Source: Oscillospiraceae bacterium (GTDB taxonomy: Bacteria; Bacillota_A; Clostridia; Oscillospirales; CAG-272). From it: a stretch of DNA of 17,800 nt. Under the pieces are notes generated by a model. The model did no database searches and was not told the origin of the DNA. It saw nothing but the letters and a program-made list of their open reading frames with translations. The translations under genes and the position numbers were made by a program. The DNA lies in contig SVSF01000030.1 of assembly GCA_015064425.1 (NCBI GenBank), forward strand, positions 1 through 17,800, in the 5' to 3' direction. Of the stretch, positions 1-7,456 are shown in pieces; positions within the stretch are counted from its first letter, which is position 1; each line of letters starts with the position of its first letter.

Positions 1-344
1 AATTCCTTTACGTAGCTACTGTAAAAGAATTCCTTCATGCAATGACATTATATCGTATGTCATTCAATATTACAAGTCCATTTATTATTTTGTAACACAA
101 TTGTAACATTGGAAATTGTTGGAAATTGTTTTATACATTATATTATAGTTACTAATTTTTTTATTGTAACAAAATCGTGTAATATTTCTGCTTGGCAATA
201 ATATTTTTATCTTTTTTGTAATAAAATGATATAAAAAGCTCAAAAAAGCATAAGTGTTTCTGCACTTTATTTTTGTTTTTGTTGAAATTTGTGCCGTTTT
301 ATGTTACAGTATAGTAAACTGATTCTTTAAGGAGGTGTCTTATA
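1..344. other. AT-rich non-coding region with short repeats
   Basis: No credible gene is seen on either strand in this AT-rich stretch. It holds an 8-bp perfect inverted repeat (AATGACAT at 41-48, ATGTCATT at 57-64). It also has three copies of TTGTAAC (90-96, 101-107, 164-170), the first two 11 bp apart, and a tandem 10-bp repeat TTGGAAATTG (109-128). AATTCCTT occurs at 1-8 and 29-36. These could be regulator sites upstream of the small membrane protein gene, or intergenic debris. The sequence does not decide between them. Confidence 0.5.
282..310 (+). promoter_or_regulatory. Possible promoter of the small membrane protein gene
   Basis: A TTGAAA hexamer (282-287) lies 17 bp before TACAGT (305-310), with TATAGT just beyond it. 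The -10 is a poor match to consensus, so this is a weak candidate. It is placed about 35 bp upstream of the gene starting at 345. Confidence 0.3.
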
Positions 345-584
345 ATGGATCTGCTCAAGAAGATTTTCCCTTTCTCTTTTGCTGAAAAGAAGGATATCGC
401 TGCTCTTATCATCAACATTATTATTTACATAATTGTTGCAGCTATTGCAGGCGTGCTGATCGGCATATTGGTTAAGATTCCCGTAATAGGATTTATTATC
501 GGTCTCGTTGGTGGCCTCGTTGACCTTTACGCGCTCATCGGTATCGTCCTTTCCTGTCTCGATTATTTCAAGGTTTTGAAGTAA
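345..584 (+). CDS. Small two-helix membrane protein, function unknown
   Basis: This is a 79-residue protein with a charged, amphipathic N-terminus (about residues 1-17) followed by two long hydrophobic, glycine-rich segments (about 19-45 and 47-72) and a short basic tail. It is therefore probably an integral membrane protein with two transmembrane helices. The start is well supported by AAGGAGG about 8 bases upstream of the ATG. The glycine-spaced helices (GVLIGIL, GFIIGLVGGLVD) suggest tight helix packing. It stands alone, reading rightward, and ends at a strong terminator shared with the convergent anti-sigma gene. I do not recognise a named family. A role in membrane stress or as a small membrane regulator would be a guess. 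Confidence 0.75.
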   Translation: MDLLKKIFPFSFAEKKDIAALIINIIIYIIVAAIAGVLIGILVKIPVIGFIIGLVGGLVDLYALIGIVLSCLDYFKVLK

Positions 585-593
585 TCAAATGAC

Positions 594-651
594 AAAATAC
601 CGCCGTTTTTATCCGTCCCCTTTTCGGGTCAGGTAAAAACGGCGGTATTTT
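594..651. terminator. Bidirectional rho-independent terminator
   Basis: A long GC-centred stem has its left arm at 594-611 and its right arm at 634-651. The arms contain ACCGCCGT and ACGGCGGT, flanked by A and T runs on both sides. It sits between the convergent small membrane protein gene and anti-sigma gene and can stop transcription from both directions. Confidence 0.9.
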
Positions 652-1902
652 TTAATCTTCTATATCTTTTTCAGACTTTATTATTTCTCCGTTATGTGCA
701 TCTATTTTATAGGAATATTCATATCTTCCGCTTTCAAAATCCACCTCATATACCATTCTTCCGTCATCTTTGTCAAGTTCTGCGGAAAAGTCTCTCGTTT
801 CCGTAAGGCTCACACCTGCATGCGTAAGTGCAATTTCTTTTGCTTTTTCTTCCCCTATATATTCACCGGTATAAGCATCTGAAGATCCCTCGTTTCCATT
901 TGGGCGGTCAATGTAAACATCCTTCTTTTCTTTATCACATTTTATGACCGTGCCGCTTTTCGCATCTACGTCTATTTCATACTCGGTATCGCCGCTGTGG
1001 AATTCCACCTCGTAAAGCATAAGACCGTCATCATAATCAAATTCGCATTCTGTATATTCCACGCTGTCTGCGCTTACTCCGGAATATTCATATGCGGAAG
1101 CTATGGCTTTCTCTCTTCCGATATAGCCCTTGTCGCTGGCAGAACCCACGTACAGTATCTTCCCCTGCGTATCCCCGGTTGGAGCCAAAAGAAGATTGAG
1201 TTCATTTATCGAAAGCGGTGCAAGCGTCTCGAAAGTATATCTGCTGTCAGCATTGATTATACCTGATATGAGCTGTGCCTTTCCCTCACTGATATCATAT
1301 TCCTTCGCGAGGCGTTCATCCTCAGGAGTATGGCTGAGTGTCTGGCTCAACACCGCCGCTTCAAAGCTTCCGCTTAAAAGCTTATTTACTTCTTCGCTAA
1401 GCTTTTTTTGAAGAGCTGAGCTCTTCTCGGGATCTTCGTTATCCACGCTTATAAGAATGGAGTTGGAAAGCTCGTCAATAAATCCGTGTCTAAGCATTGA
1501 TCCGATTATTGCATTTACTGCCAGATCGAGATCACTGCCTTTAAAATCCATATCACCGATGACAGTTTTTGCCTCAGCATTATTAGCCGTCACGGACAGT
1601 ACCCGCTCGTTTTTATTTACGTCCAGTTCTATACTGGGATTTACATCAAACAGAATTACCGAATCCACAGCATTATTTTTATTGTACAGAGTTACTCCGA
1701 AAGCAAGTCCCGCCACAAGCGTCAGGGCTGCCGCAATGCTTACTATCTTTTTAAATGATATCTTTTTCTTTTTTGTTTCAGTATTCACCAACATCACCTT
1801 TCCCTTTTCTGATCTGCACTCCTCAAGTATGGAACCAAGGACGTCAGGAACTGCCTTTGAAACAGCGTCATTCAATTTCTTTTCTATATCTTTTTCAGTC
1901 AC
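652..1902 (-). CDS. RsgI-like transmembrane anti-sigma factor with two PepSY-like domains
   Basis: A 416-residue membrane protein predicted to hold the adjacent ECF sigma factor inactive. Residues 1-52 are cytoplasmic and lysine-rich, and 53-73 form a single transmembrane helix. Residues 80-105 begin with DVNPSIELDVN, matching the start of the extracellular middle domain of RsgI proteins. In that family autocleavage at an Asn-Pro bond has been reported; here the bond would be N88-P89. Residues 259-321 and 348-410 are two similar PepSY-like repeats, each starting YIG(R/E)EKA and containing YEV(E/D)F. Translation starts at GTG (1902), with AAAGGAGG eight bases upstream inside the sigma gene, and the two genes overlap by 8 bp, so they are probably translationally coupled. 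The N-terminus lacks the zinc anti-sigma His-Cys-Cys motif (only C29 is present). The domain calls are from memory of the families. The pairing with the sigma factor is firm from context. Confidence 0.82.
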   Translation of the reverse strand: MTEKDIEKKLNDAVSKAVPDVLGSILEECRSEKGKVMLVNTETKKKKISFKKIVSIAAALTLVAGLAFGVTLYNKNNAVDSVILFDVNPSIELDVNKNERVLSVTANNAEAKTVIGDMDFKGSDLDLAVNAIIGSMLRHGFIDELSNSILISVDNEDPEKSSALQKKLSEEVNKLLSGSFEAAVLSQTLSHTPEDERLAKEYDISEGKAQLISGIINADSRYTFETLAPLSINELNLLLAPTGDTQGKILYVGSASDKGYIGREKAIASAYEYSGVSADSVEYTECEFDYDDGLMLYEVEFHSGDTEYEIDVDAKSGTVIKCDKEKKDVYIDRPNGNEGSSDAYTGEYIGEEKAKEIALTHAGVSLTETRDFSAELDKDDGRMVYEVDFESGRYEYSYKIDAHNGEIIKSEKDIED

Positions 1903-2470
1903 TGATATATCCTCCTTTAAAACGTTCTTTTATTTTCCTTACAGATCTGTTATATTTTGAAAGTACCGTACCGATAGGCAAACTGAGCAGCTGCGATATT
2001 TCGCGATGCTTAAGTCCCGCAACCGCATGCAGAGTCAATATCTGCCGTTCCTCGTCGTCGAGAGACTTTATACAGTATTGCAGGAATATCCTATCGTCTG
2101 CTTTCATCTCCTCGCTGAAGTTAAGGTCATAAAGCATCTCTTCGCCGAGTTCTTCTGTTCTTCCCTTTTCACGAAGCTTTCCGTAGCACAGATTTTTCGC
2201 GATGGTTAGTATCCACGCCATAGGCTTGCCGCAGCTCTTATAGGATGGAGCTGAATTAAACACAGCGACAAAACAGCTTTGAAGAACATCCTCCGCATCG
2301 TAGGTATTTTTCAATATCGAAAGGGCAAAGCCGTAAACAGCGTTCTTCGTTTTGATATAAAGTTCTTCAAGCGCTTCCATATTACCGCAGCTAAGGCTTT
2401 CTATAAGCCTATCAATAGCGGAGGCGCTTTCACGTGAAGAATATTCATTTACCGACGTCAAGTAAATCAT
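1895..2470 (-). CDS. ECF-type RNA polymerase sigma-70 family sigma factor
   Basis: A 191-residue sigma factor with the two-domain ECF layout. Sigma-2 spans about residues 21-101 and includes the region 2 motif YDAEDVLQSCFVAVF and MAWILTIAKNLCYGKLR. A linker follows. Sigma-4 spans about 127-184, with a helix-turn-helix in which LKHREISQLLSLPIGTVLSKYNR includes the promoter -35 recognition helix. The start is ATG at 2470, preceded by AAAGGAGAA (2478-2486). Its last codons (GGY) also carry the Shine-Dalgarno sequence of the overlapping anti-sigma gene. It follows the SDR gene in the same direction but is separated from it by a terminator. A TATAAT (2526-2531, minus strand) lies upstream without a good -35. 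No GGAAC/CGTC motif is present, so autoregulation by an ECF promoter is not evident. Confidence 0.93.
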   Translation of the reverse strand: MIYLTSVNEYSSRESASAIDRLIESLSCGNMEALEELYIKTKNAVYGFALSILKNTYDAEDVLQSCFVAVFNSAPSYKSCGKPMAWILTIAKNLCYGKLREKGRTEELGEEMLYDLNFSEEMKADDRIFLQYCIKSLDDEERQILTLHAVAGLKHREISQLLSLPIGTVLSKYNRSVRKIKERFKGGYISD

Positions 2471-2537
2471 ACACGACTTCTCCTTTCATAATAATAATGC
2501 GCGGGAAGGTTTTTTTATTGCGCAAATTATAATTTTT

Positions 2538-2578
2538 TAAAAAAAGCGCTTATTGATACCCAACAAGCGCCTTTTTTA
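2538..2578 (-). terminator. Rho-independent terminator of the SDR gene
   Basis: A GCGCTT/AAGCGC stem (2546-2551 with 2565-2570) has a 13-base loop and, read leftward, is followed by seven Ts. It begins directly after the SDR stop codon and separates that gene from the sigma operon. Confidence 0.8.
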
Positions 2579-3409
2579 TTATTTCTTATTCTTTTTGAAT
2601 TCCTTCATTCCGCTGGTGCTTCCGCCGTCGCAGAGTACGTCAACGCCTGCAAGATATCCGTTGCGCTCATCGGCAACGGTAGCAAGTGCAAAGCCAAGCT
2701 CCTCGGGCTTACCCATTCTTTCCTCACAGGACATAGGGATAAGCATTCCGCCATCCTTTGCCTCAAGATTACCCATATCGGTAGCAATAAGTCCGGGGCT
2801 GAGGGATACTACACGGATACCCTTAGGTCCGTATTCAAAGGCACACTTTTTCGCATACCATACGACGAAATTCTTGGAAAGAGAGTATGCAAAACCGGAG
2901 CGCTGGTAATCGCCCTTTGCCATATGACTCTTCTTGACTATCTTTTCAACAAACTTCTTTTCGTCAGTATCTGCAAGAGCATATATCTTCTTATTTATAA
3001 TAAAGGAAGGAAGAATATATGCGGAGTTAGAGGATACGTCAACGATAACGCTGCCGGGATTCATAACTTTGGAGAACTCCTCGTTTACATATACTGTACC
3101 GAGAGCATTTACCTTTACTATGGTCTCGGGATCGGACATGGCGGGAGAAAGTCCCGCAGAATTTATAACGTTCTTTACCTCTCCAAGTTCGGTCGCAAAC
3201 TTAACAAGTTCCTTTACGCTCTCGCGATCGGAAGTATCGCAGGTCTTTGCATATGCGGTAAAGCCCAGCGCTTTAAGCTCTTCGACAGCTCCCTCAAGTT
3301 TTTTCAAGGTTCTTCCGGAAAGAACGATTATTTTATCCTTAGGCATAAATTTTGCAGCTTCAAGACCCATTCCGCTTCCGCCGCCTGTAATAACACAAAC
3401 ATTTGCCAT
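2579..3409 (-). CDS. Short-chain dehydrogenase/reductase (SDR) family oxidoreductase
   Basis: A 276-residue cytoplasmic NAD(P)-dependent oxidoreductase of the classical SDR type. The N-terminal nucleotide-binding motif is TGGGSGMG (residues 8-15). NSAG lies at 83-86, the serine region DVSSNSAY at 124-131, and the catalytic pair YSLSK places Y175 and K179. SPGLIATDM (204-212) and a C-terminal DGG follow the family pattern. There is an unusual lysine-rich stretch between the serine region and the catalytic tyrosine (about 135-170), which makes this region longer than in most SDRs. R33 after the second strand (SGRT) hints at NADP preference, but this is weak. It is a single gene with a consensus promoter (3440-3468), GGAGG at 3420-3424 and its own terminator. 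The substrate cannot be inferred. Confidence 0.92.
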   Translation of the reverse strand: MANVCVITGGGSGMGLEAAKFMPKDKIIVLSGRTLKKLEGAVEELKALGFTAYAKTCDTSDRESVKELVKFATELGEVKNVINSAGLSPAMSDPETIVKVNALGTVYVNEEFSKVMNPGSVIVDVSSNSAYILPSFIINKKIYALADTDEKKFVEKIVKKSHMAKGDYQRSGFAYSLSKNFVVWYAKKCAFEYGPKGIRVVSLSPGLIATDMGNLEAKDGGMLIPMSCEERMGKPEELGFALATVADERNGYLAGVDVLCDGGSTSGMKEFKKNKK

Positions 3410-3439
3410 ACAATATAAACCTCCGTTTTGTTTGTAGAA

Positions 3440-3468
3440 ATTATATCAATATTCTTCTTTTTTGTCAA
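3440..3468 (-). promoter_or_regulatory. Consensus sigma-A promoter of the SDR gene
   Basis: Read leftward, TTGACA (3463-3468) is separated by exactly 17 bp from TATAAT (3440-3445), with TG before the -10 (TGATATAAT). It lies about 30 bp upstream of the SDR start. Both hexamers match consensus perfectly, which suggests strong constitutive expression. Confidence 0.9.
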
Positions 3469-3476
3469 TGTTTTAC

Positions 3477-3518
3477 AAAAAAGGCCGTATCTTTTTTGCA
3501 GATACAGCCTTTTTTTTT
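3477..3518 (-). terminator. Rho-independent terminator of the Gfo/Idh gene
   Basis: The stem GGCTGTATC/GATACGGCC (one G-U pair) spans about 3482-3509 around a short A-rich loop. Read leftward it is followed by a run of six Ts. It starts at the dehydrogenase stop codon. Confidence 0.85.
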
Positions 3519-4602
3519 ATTCAAAATAATAGGGTTTGCCGGTTTTATTTGAGGTATATATACCTTCGAGTATTCTTGTTACGCAGTATGCCTGCTCAGG
3601 AAGTGTTACGGGATCCTTATCCTCGCGGATAGCATCAAGCCAAAGCTGTGCTTCGCGGAACTCGGGTCTGGTGCTTGCCGTACCTGTATTGAAAGCAACC
3701 GCGCCTGCTTCGAAGCTGGGAGTAAGCACATACTGTCTGCCGTTGCGAACGCCGTTGATGCGAAGTCCGTGATCCATATCCTCACCCGCCTTGGTACCGC
3801 AAACGGTAGTTACCGCTTCTCTTACGTCAAGACTGTTAAGAGCCCAAGAGGACTCAAGAATTATTGTAGCTCCGTTTTCCATAACTATGAATCCGAATGC
3901 AGAATCCTCTACGGTAAAGTCCTCAGGCTTCCAGCTGCCCCACATATTTGCCTGATCGGTATCGTTGTTGAGCTTGTGATACGCGGTACCTACGCAATAT
4001 TTGGGCTTATAGTTATCCATCATCCAAAGAGTAAGGTCCAGAGCATGGGTTCCGATATCGATAAGAGGACCGCCGCCCTGCTCGTATTCATTGAGGAATA
4101 CGCCCCAAGTAGGAACTGCGCGTCTGCGTATAGCAGTAGCCTTTGCGTAATAGATGTCTCCGAATGTTCCGTCTTCAGCTTCCTTCTTCATATAGAGAGA
4201 GTCGTCGCGGAATCTGTTCTGATAACCTATGCTGAGCTTCTTACCGGTACGCTTTGCGGCATCTATCATCTTTTTAGCTTCTTCGGAGTTGATAGCCATA
4301 GGCTTTTCGCACATTACGTGCTTGCCTGCTTCAAGAGCATCAACGGTTATAAAGCTGTGGGAACGGTTGGGCGTGCAAACGTGTACAACATCGATGGAAG
4401 GATCCTTAAGGAGTTCCTTGTAATCCTCATATACCTTTGCACCTTCGATACCGTACTGAGCAGCTGCTTTTTCAGCTCTCTCTACAACGATATCACAAAA
4501 AGCCACCATACTGCAATCGTTTGCGGCCTTAAGCGCGGGCATATGCTTTCCGTTAGCTATACCTCCGCATCCGATAATGCCTATGTTTAAATGTTTAGCC
4601 AT
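3517..4602 (-). CDS. Gfo/Idh/MocA family sugar-type dehydrogenase
   Basis: A 361-residue NAD(P)-dependent oxidoreductase. The N-terminal Rossmann fold carries GIIGCGGIANGKH (residues 8-20), and the VHVCTPNRSH segment is at 73-82. The family signature CEKPMA (98-103) provides the catalytic lysine K100. In the C-terminal domain, GGGPLIDIGTHALDL (176-190) supplies D182 and H186, the other residues expected at the active site. Family members oxidise or reduce sugars, inositols or modified glycosides. It lies just downstream of the co-directional GH127-like glycosidase, 99 bp away, so a role in handling the released sugar is plausible but inferred. It has its own extended -10 promoter at 4641-4669. 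The ribosome binding site is GAGGGG-like, about 9 bases upstream. Confidence 0.94.
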   Translation of the reverse strand: MAKHLNIGIIGCGGIANGKHMPALKAANDCSMVAFCDIVVERAEKAAAQYGIEGAKVYEDYKELLKDPSIDVVHVCTPNRSHSFITVDALEAGKHVMCEKPMAINSEEAKKMIDAAKRTGKKLSIGYQNRFRDDSLYMKKEAEDGTFGDIYYAKATAIRRRAVPTWGVFLNEYEQGGGPLIDIGTHALDLTLWMMDNYKPKYCVGTAYHKLNNDTDQANMWGSWKPEDFTVEDSAFGFIVMENGATIILESSWALNSLDVREAVTTVCGTKAGEDMDHGLRINGVRNGRQYVLTPSFEAGAVAFNTGTASTRPEFREAQLWLDAIREDKDPVTLPEQAYCVTRILEGIYTSNKTGKPYYFE

Positions 4603-4640
4603 GTTTTCTTCCCCTCTCGGTTTTGTGTTTCCTGTATACG

Positions 4641-4669
4641 ATTATATCATTTAGAAATTTCAATTACAA
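4641..4669 (-). promoter_or_regulatory. Promoter of the Gfo/Idh/MocA gene
   Basis: Read leftward, TTGTAA (4664-4669) is followed after 17 bp by TATAAT (4641-4646), again with an extended -10 TG. It lies in the 99-bp gap after the GH127-like gene. No terminator is visible in that gap, so read-through from upstream is also possible. Confidence 0.8.
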
Positions 4670-4701
4670 GACAAATCAATGTGTTTTGCCGAGAATTACA
4701 G

Positions 4702-6504
4702 TCAAATAAGCGGTATCTCCGTCATTCTCAGTTTTGCGCATCCGTAAGGATAAAGCTCGATCTCCTCTTCTTCTCCAACAGGTTCAAGGGATTCGGGGAT
4801 CTTGGCGCAGACCTTTTCATATCCGTCTTCAAGTCCCCAATCTATCTTTTTCACTTTTGCTTTTATCTTAACTGCGGGACTGTCGGAGGAGAACGGAACT
4901 TCACCCAGTTCACCGGGAATCAAAGAAAGCTCATCACTGCTATATGCATAATTCCAATCGCTCAGAGGAATATATTCATAATCACAATAGGGGAACTTGC
5001 GTTCAACACCGTCTCTCTCATACTCATACATCTTTTTCTCATATTTTATCGGTACGGAAAATACAAGAGAGCCGCATTTTACAGTTTTTAGTCCGTAGGG
5101 TCTTGCTTCCATATAAGGTTCCGTCCTAAAGCTTACGTTTATCTCTCTTTCTTCTCCTGCATTAAGGGAAAATTTGAGCTCGTTTACAGGCACACCGTCT
5201 GCGGTAAGCTCCTTTGCAAAAGAAGGAACTCTTATTTCAAAGCAAAAATCTTCCTTTGCCTTTACCGTGTATTTAAAGCAGTTTTCAAAAGGATACTTCG
5301 TTTCAAGCTTTATATACGCCTTGTTACAGTCAAGTTCAGCCGGTACCGGAACCGTATTTATAACCGTATCGTCCTTATGCATAAACAGGGACAGAGCAAA
5401 TTTCGGCCATGCCTGGTTAAAGTTTGCTGTACAGCAGCCGTAGTTCGGTTCAAGGCCGAAAAGATGAGCTTCTGAGCCGTTGGTTCTGAACAAAGATTTT
5501 CCGGGGAAACGTTCACATGAGATCTGATTGCTCATCTGATCGTACTGGTGAGTCCACATATCGTCGCTTACAGTAGCAGGGAATGCATTAAATGCCAAAA
5601 GTTCAAGCCTTTCTAACCACTTTTTATCCCCCGTATATGCAAAGAGCAATTCATAAGAGTACATCTGTTCGGCAACAGCGCAAAGTTCCGTACCCTGAAT
5701 CGGGCTTAAACCTGAAAGGCATTCATCTCCCGTAAACATTCCGAGAGGTGTACCGTTATACTTATAGAGGAACTGGTACAGCTCTTCAGCTATGTTTTTG
5801 TATTCGTCTCCCAATATTCCGCAGGACACCGCTTCATACTTAAGCATCATACCGAGATTTACAATATGCGTATCTATTCTCCATCTGTTAATAGGTCTTT
5901 TCCACAGCTCGGTAAAAGATGCATAATCCGCGCCTTGCTCCTTCAAAATAAGCGCAAGTTCCTTTATCCAGGGTTCTCCATATCTCTCGTATAAAAAGTT
6001 TATTGCGATAAATGCTTCATACCAGCGGAATTTGCCCCACCAGAACAACGATATGCTTTTCGACTTTAAAAGCTCATAATAGTTTTTTAAAGTAGAATAG
6101 ATGACACCGGGTATTCTTTCGTCAGACGTACACTCATAATAAACGGTAAGTACTTTTGTCAAAAGAATGGCTGCCCAAGTATCATACTTGGGTCTTTCCT
6201 CTTCACTGCAGGGACATATCCATCCATCGGGACACTGTGAGGATATGATGGAATCAATATATTTTTTTGCTCGTGCTTTCATATCCGCATTATCAAGAAG
6301 ATATGCAAGAGGGATAAAACCGTCCAGCCAATAAGGTACCCTCTCCCAGCCGTCGGCATCTCCGCCTATCCAAGAGCTGTCCCGTACATCCTTCCATATC
6401 TTGTCAAGATTACCGCTAAGACCTTCCGCCTGGATCTCAAGCTGTCTTTTGATCCACCCCAGGGGCTTTATTTCTTTTGATGTATATAGGTTCCAAGCTT
6501 TCAT
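4702..6504 (-). CDS. GH127-like glycoside hydrolase (beta-L-arabinofuranosidase type)
   Basis: A 600-residue protein of the GH127/DUF1680 type. The N-terminal two-thirds forms the alpha-barrel region (WERVPYWLDG at 53-62). GDECLSG (259-265) matches the family acidic motif, GTELCAVAEQMY (271-282) gives E273 and C275, and YGCCTANFNQAWPKF (355-369) gives C357 and C358. In characterised GH127 enzymes a Glu, three Cys and a Zn ion form the active site with the first Cys of the CC pair as nucleophile. E261, E273, C275, C357 and C358 fit that set. There is no signal peptide, so it is probably cytoplasmic and acts on imported oligosaccharides. GGGAGG (6510-6515) supports the start. It is divergent from an AraC-type regulator, which probably controls it. 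Exact specificity is uncertain, because several related families share this fold. Confidence 0.88.
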   Translation of the reverse strand: MKAWNLYTSKEIKPLGWIKRQLEIQAEGLSGNLDKIWKDVRDSSWIGGDADGWERVPYWLDGFIPLAYLLDNADMKARAKKYIDSIISSQCPDGWICPCSEEERPKYDTWAAILLTKVLTVYYECTSDERIPGVIYSTLKNYYELLKSKSISLFWWGKFRWYEAFIAINFLYERYGEPWIKELALILKEQGADYASFTELWKRPINRWRIDTHIVNLGMMLKYEAVSCGILGDEYKNIAEELYQFLYKYNGTPLGMFTGDECLSGLSPIQGTELCAVAEQMYSYELLFAYTGDKKWLERLELLAFNAFPATVSDDMWTHQYDQMSNQISCERFPGKSLFRTNGSEAHLFGLEPNYGCCTANFNQAWPKFALSLFMHKDDTVINTVPVPAELDCNKAYIKLETKYPFENCFKYTVKAKEDFCFEIRVPSFAKELTADGVPVNELKFSLNAGEEREINVSFRTEPYMEARPYGLKTVKCGSLVFSVPIKYEKKMYEYERDGVERKFPYCDYEYIPLSDWNYAYSSDELSLIPGELGEVPFSSDSPAVKIKAKVKKIDWGLEDGYEKVCAKIPESLEPVGEEEEIELYPYGCAKLRMTEIPLI

Positions 6505-6534
6505 AATATCCTCCCGAATTTTAAATATATATTG

Positions 6535-6543
6535 ATTATATCA
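6535..6543 (-). promoter_or_regulatory. Extended -10 promoter of the GH127-like gene
   Basis: Read leftward, TGATATAAT is an extended -10 element 30 bp before the start codon. The -35 position (TATAAG at 6558-6563) is poor. This fits a promoter that needs an activator such as the divergent AraC-family protein. Confidence 0.6.
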
Positions 6544-6584
6544 CATAAATTAAACCGCTTATATAGCATTTTTCACTTTATTGA

Positions 6585-6611
6585 TTGACAATATCATACA
6601 ATATATGATAT
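6585..6611 (+). promoter_or_regulatory. Promoter and palindromic operator candidate of the AraC-family gene
   Basis: A perfect TTGACA -35 (6585-6590) is followed immediately by a perfect inverted repeat, ATATCAT (6591-6597) and ATGATAT (6605-6611), with a 7-bp spacer. The repeat covers the -35/-10 interval of the regulator's promoter, a position suited to repression. The -10 is not a clear consensus (GATATC or TATCCT at 16-18 bp). GGAGG at 6621-6625 precedes the start at 6634. Confidence 0.6.
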
Positions 6612-6633
6612 CCTAAAAAAGGAGGGCTGACAA

Positions 6634-7431
6634 ATGGAAGGAATAGATCTTGACAAGCTTATAATATTTAAGCACTCGTCTCTCAGATATTTTTCTAAAG
6701 GTGAGCATCATATCGACCGTTTATGCAATGATGACGTACTTTTAATGGTGTTTGACGGTGTCCTGCGCTTTACGGAGAACGGAACCGATCATGAGGTATC
6801 TGCCGGAGAATACCATATACAGAAGCACGGCAGCGATCAGAGGGGTCCGATCCCCAGTGATTCCCCGAAATATCTCTATGTTCATTTTATAGGCAAGTGG
6901 GCAGAGGAGGAAAAGGGTAACGTCCTTCCAAGAAAAGGCTCCTTTGATTACGGGAAGCTGAAGGAGCTTATGGAGGAGCTTGACACCTTGTCTCATGGAG
7001 AAAGCTCACTTTTGGAAAGAAGTCAGAAATTTTATGAGATACTTTTAAAAATAGGCAAACACGATAGGCGCATTTGCCTTGCATCAGAAATACATGATTA
7101 TATAGTCGGTTCCCCGCTCAAAGAGATCTGCCTTAAAAACATCTGCAAAAAATTCAGTTTCAGTGAAAACCATATAATAAATATATTCAAAAAAGAATAT
7201 GGGACCACCCCCCAAAAATATATAAATCGTCTCAAAATAAGCCGTGCAAAGCACCTTCTTGAGCTGAGCTCGGACACTCTTGAAAGCATAGCTTTAAACT
7301 GCGGTTTTAATGATTATACGAATTTTTACAAGCTTTTCTGCCGTGAAAACGGTATCTCACCCTCCGAGTGGAGAGCAAAGGTTCAAACATCGGGACAGTA
7401 TGAAAAAAGCAGCCTTGACAAAGCAATATAA
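6634..7431 (+). CDS. AraC-family transcriptional regulator
   Basis: A 265-residue cytoplasmic DNA-binding regulator. Residues about 12-90 form a cupin-like ligand-binding domain (FDGVLRFTENG, AGEYHIQ, YLYVHFIG). A helical linker spans 105-145, and the C-terminal AraC domain spans about 152-250. It has two helix-turn-helix units: ICLKNICKKFSFSENHIINI (165-184) and the family signature region LESIALNCGFNDYTNFYKLF (216-235). The latter is followed by the usual G-ISPSEWR ending. It is transcribed divergently from the GH127-like gene, so it most likely senses a sugar and controls that gene, possibly also itself through the palindrome at 6591-6611. AAAAAAGGAGGG lies upstream of the ATG. The last codons form part of the downstream terminator stem. 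Confidence 0.94.
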   Translation: MEGIDLDKLIIFKHSSLRYFSKGEHHIDRLCNDDVLLMVFDGVLRFTENGTDHEVSAGEYHIQKHGSDQRGPIPSDSPKYLYVHFIGKWAEEEKGNVLPRKGSFDYGKLKELMEELDTLSHGESSLLERSQKFYEILLKIGKHDRRICLASEIHDYIVGSPLKEICLKNICKKFSFSENHIINIFKKEYGTTPQKYINRLKISRAKHLLELSSDTLESIALNCGFNDYTNFYKLFCRENGISPSEWRAKVQTSGQYEKSSLDKAI

Positions 7432-7456
7432 CATTTGCTTTTTCAAGGCTTTCTTT
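7411..7456. terminator. Bidirectional terminator overlapping the AraC gene end
   Basis: A long stem pairs AGCCTTGA (7411-7418) with TCAAGGCT (7443-7450) and AAAGCAA with TTTGCTTT inside, around a short loop. Pyrimidine-rich tails exist on both strands. The left arm lies inside the last codons of the regulator gene. It also serves the convergent phosphoesterase gene ending at 7455. Confidence 0.85.

Noticed and set aside
1847..1869. GGAAC and CGTC on the plus strand inside the anti-sigma gene
   Set aside because: The spacer is 14 bp rather than 16, it lacks the TAAAG extension and points away from any rightward gene.
3769..4590. 273-codon rightward open frame opposite the Gfo/Idh gene
   Set aside because: It is a shadow frame. 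The opposite strand encodes a complete dehydrogenase with all motifs, and this frame lacks a ribosome binding site.
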